Shown here one piece after another: positions 30,990 to 32,063 of a DNA stretch of 32,063 bases; within the stretch, counting starts at the first letter, position 1, and the number at the start of each line of letters is the position of its first letter. Where the stretch lies: the NCBI GenBank assembly GCA_021777105.1, contig JAIQZQ010000082.1, positions 1 to 32,063 of the forward strand. The letters are read 5' to 3'. The DNA comes from Candidatus Anammoxibacter sp. (GTDB taxonomy: Bacteria; Planctomycetota; Brocadiia; Brocadiales; Anammoxibacteraceae). The notes beneath the pieces were generated by a model that was not told the origin of the DNA, searched no databases, and saw only the letters and a program-made list of their open reading frames with translations. A program made the translations under genes and the position numbers.

Positions 30990-32063
30990 ATGAATGATAT
31001 AAGAAAAATAATAAAAAATTTAAACAAAATGAATGCGTTTGGCACGGAAATCGCGATGCGAAAATCGGGCCAATAACATTGTAAATGTTATAAAAAATAA
31101 ACTTTTTTCTGATCAATTTTGTCAAGACAATAAAATTGAAAAGAAAAATTTTACCAGAAAAACAAAACTATATTTTGAGAATTTAGTTATTACTATACTT
31201 AATCTCGGAAAAGCATCAATACAAAAGGAACTAGAGAAATTTTTTGAAAAATTAGGAAAAATGCAAAAGATAACTGCGGGAGCTTTAACACATGCACGTA
31301 AAAAATTATCTCCGTCTGCGTTTATATCTCTTAATAAAGCTTTAGTTGATACATTTTATGATTCAAACAATTCTGAGTCCAAGAAAATTATACGAAGAAT
31401 CTTAGGTGTTGATGGCTCCTGTATCGAACTTCCAAAAAACGCTGCGATTATTGAAGAATTCGGTAGCGCGGGTAATCAAAAAGGCGCTAAGCCTCTCGGG
31501 GTAGCTTCCTGTTTGTTTGACATTGTAAATAAGGTTGCAATTGATGCTAGTTTGAATCCCGGCAACTCAGGTGAAAACCGTTTAGCTTTTAAACACCTTG
31601 AACACGTTGGTTTGGGGGATTTGTTACTCTTTGATAGAGGTTATAAGTGCATATGGTTAATGTTTGCTATAGTACAAACCGGCGCGGATTTCTTAGTCCG
31701 GCTTCCATCAAACGCTTTTAAAGAAGCTACTCTTTTTAAGGAGTCAAACGAGACCGATAAAATAGTAAGGCTTAAACCCTTAAGAGAGTCCCTTAAAACT
31801 TGTGTAGAACTAGGTATTGCAACTAAACCATTAAAAGTAAGATTAGTAAAAATATTTCTTGAATCAGGTGAAATAGAAATACTGGTTACATCATTATTAG
31901 ATGATATAACTTTTTCTTATTCAATTTTTAAAGATTTATACCATTTACGGTGGGGGATTGAAGAATATTATAAAACTATAAAATGTGTGCTTGAGGTTGA
32001 ATCATTTTGTGGTAAAAGCGTAAATGCTATTTATCAAGAATTTTACGCTTCTATATTTATGAG
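30990..32063 (+). CDS. IS4-family transposase, 3' end outside window
   Basis: A DDE transposase: first Asp in LGVDGSCIEL (Asp127 counted from ATG 31033), second in LLLFDRGYKCIW (Asp201), and the IS4 Y-R-E-K signature YHLRWGIEEYYKTIK (Glu310). The frame is open to the window end. Start problem: a good AGGAGAGG site precedes ATG 30990 (MNDIRKIIKNLNKMNAFGTE...), but that frame stops at 31075. The catalytic frame begins at ATG 31033 without a ribosome site. The two overlap, so either a +1 frameshift near 31055-31070 has broken the gene or expression needs frameshifting. A/T-rich codons match the local DNA. Confidence 0.75.

Overview
This is a bacterial window. The coding density is low and the intergenic DNA is packed with palindromes, dispersed repeats and broken transposases. 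The large synthetase gene is clearly richer in G+C than the A/T-rich DNA to its left. REP-associated tyrosine transposase relics, toxin-antitoxin pairs, an IS4-type element and a PKS/NRPS locus suggest a large-genome, probably uncultivated Gram-negative lineage. I cannot name the taxon from sequence alone.

Layout. 1-3.3 kb is a graveyard: two truncated REP-type transposases bracket an intact RelE-type toxin/HTH antitoxin pair, followed by a VapC remnant, a DnaA-C-like transposase tail and another broken gene. 3.3-10.5 kb holds six minus-strand accessory genes. Three of them are each preceded by a copy of the same ~320-bp module, which carries a conserved promoter-like sequence and a stem-loop. 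In the middle is a translationally coupled pair: a protein with an N-terminal ASCH domain fused to a DruA (DUF4338)-like region, and a protein with two C-terminal membrane segments. This pair is a candidate, undescribed defence system. 10.5-12.9 kb is non-coding: a 180-bp MITE-like palindrome, hairpins, a tandem array, and a 26-codon relic of a second gene sharing the synthetase N-terminus.

12.9-29.3 kb is a biosynthetic locus. A 3620-residue protein reads KS-AT-ACP-aminotransferase-C-A-PCP-E-C. It should extend an acyl starter with malonyl-CoA, convert the beta-keto group to a beta-amine, condense this with an amino acid (binding-pocket code DLTKLGHIGK, closest to aspartate), epimerise that residue, and pass the chain to an unseen next module. 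Downstream lie an exported alpha/beta hydrolase, an AsnB-type amidotransferase and an Asp/Glu-racemase-family protein. All fit aspartate/asparagine chemistry. The logic resembles iturin/mycosubtilin MycA and microcystin McyE, but no loader, later module, thioesterase, transporter or phosphopantetheinyl transferase is visible. The relic start at 12138 and a racemase that has lost its start codon to a repeat suggest the cluster is split or decaying.

29.3-32 kb holds a PIN toxin/DUF104 antitoxin pair, more repeats, a small truncated ORF and the 5' part of an IS4-family transposase. The window's first 90 bases recur inverted at 30709-30799, interrupting a different gene at each end.
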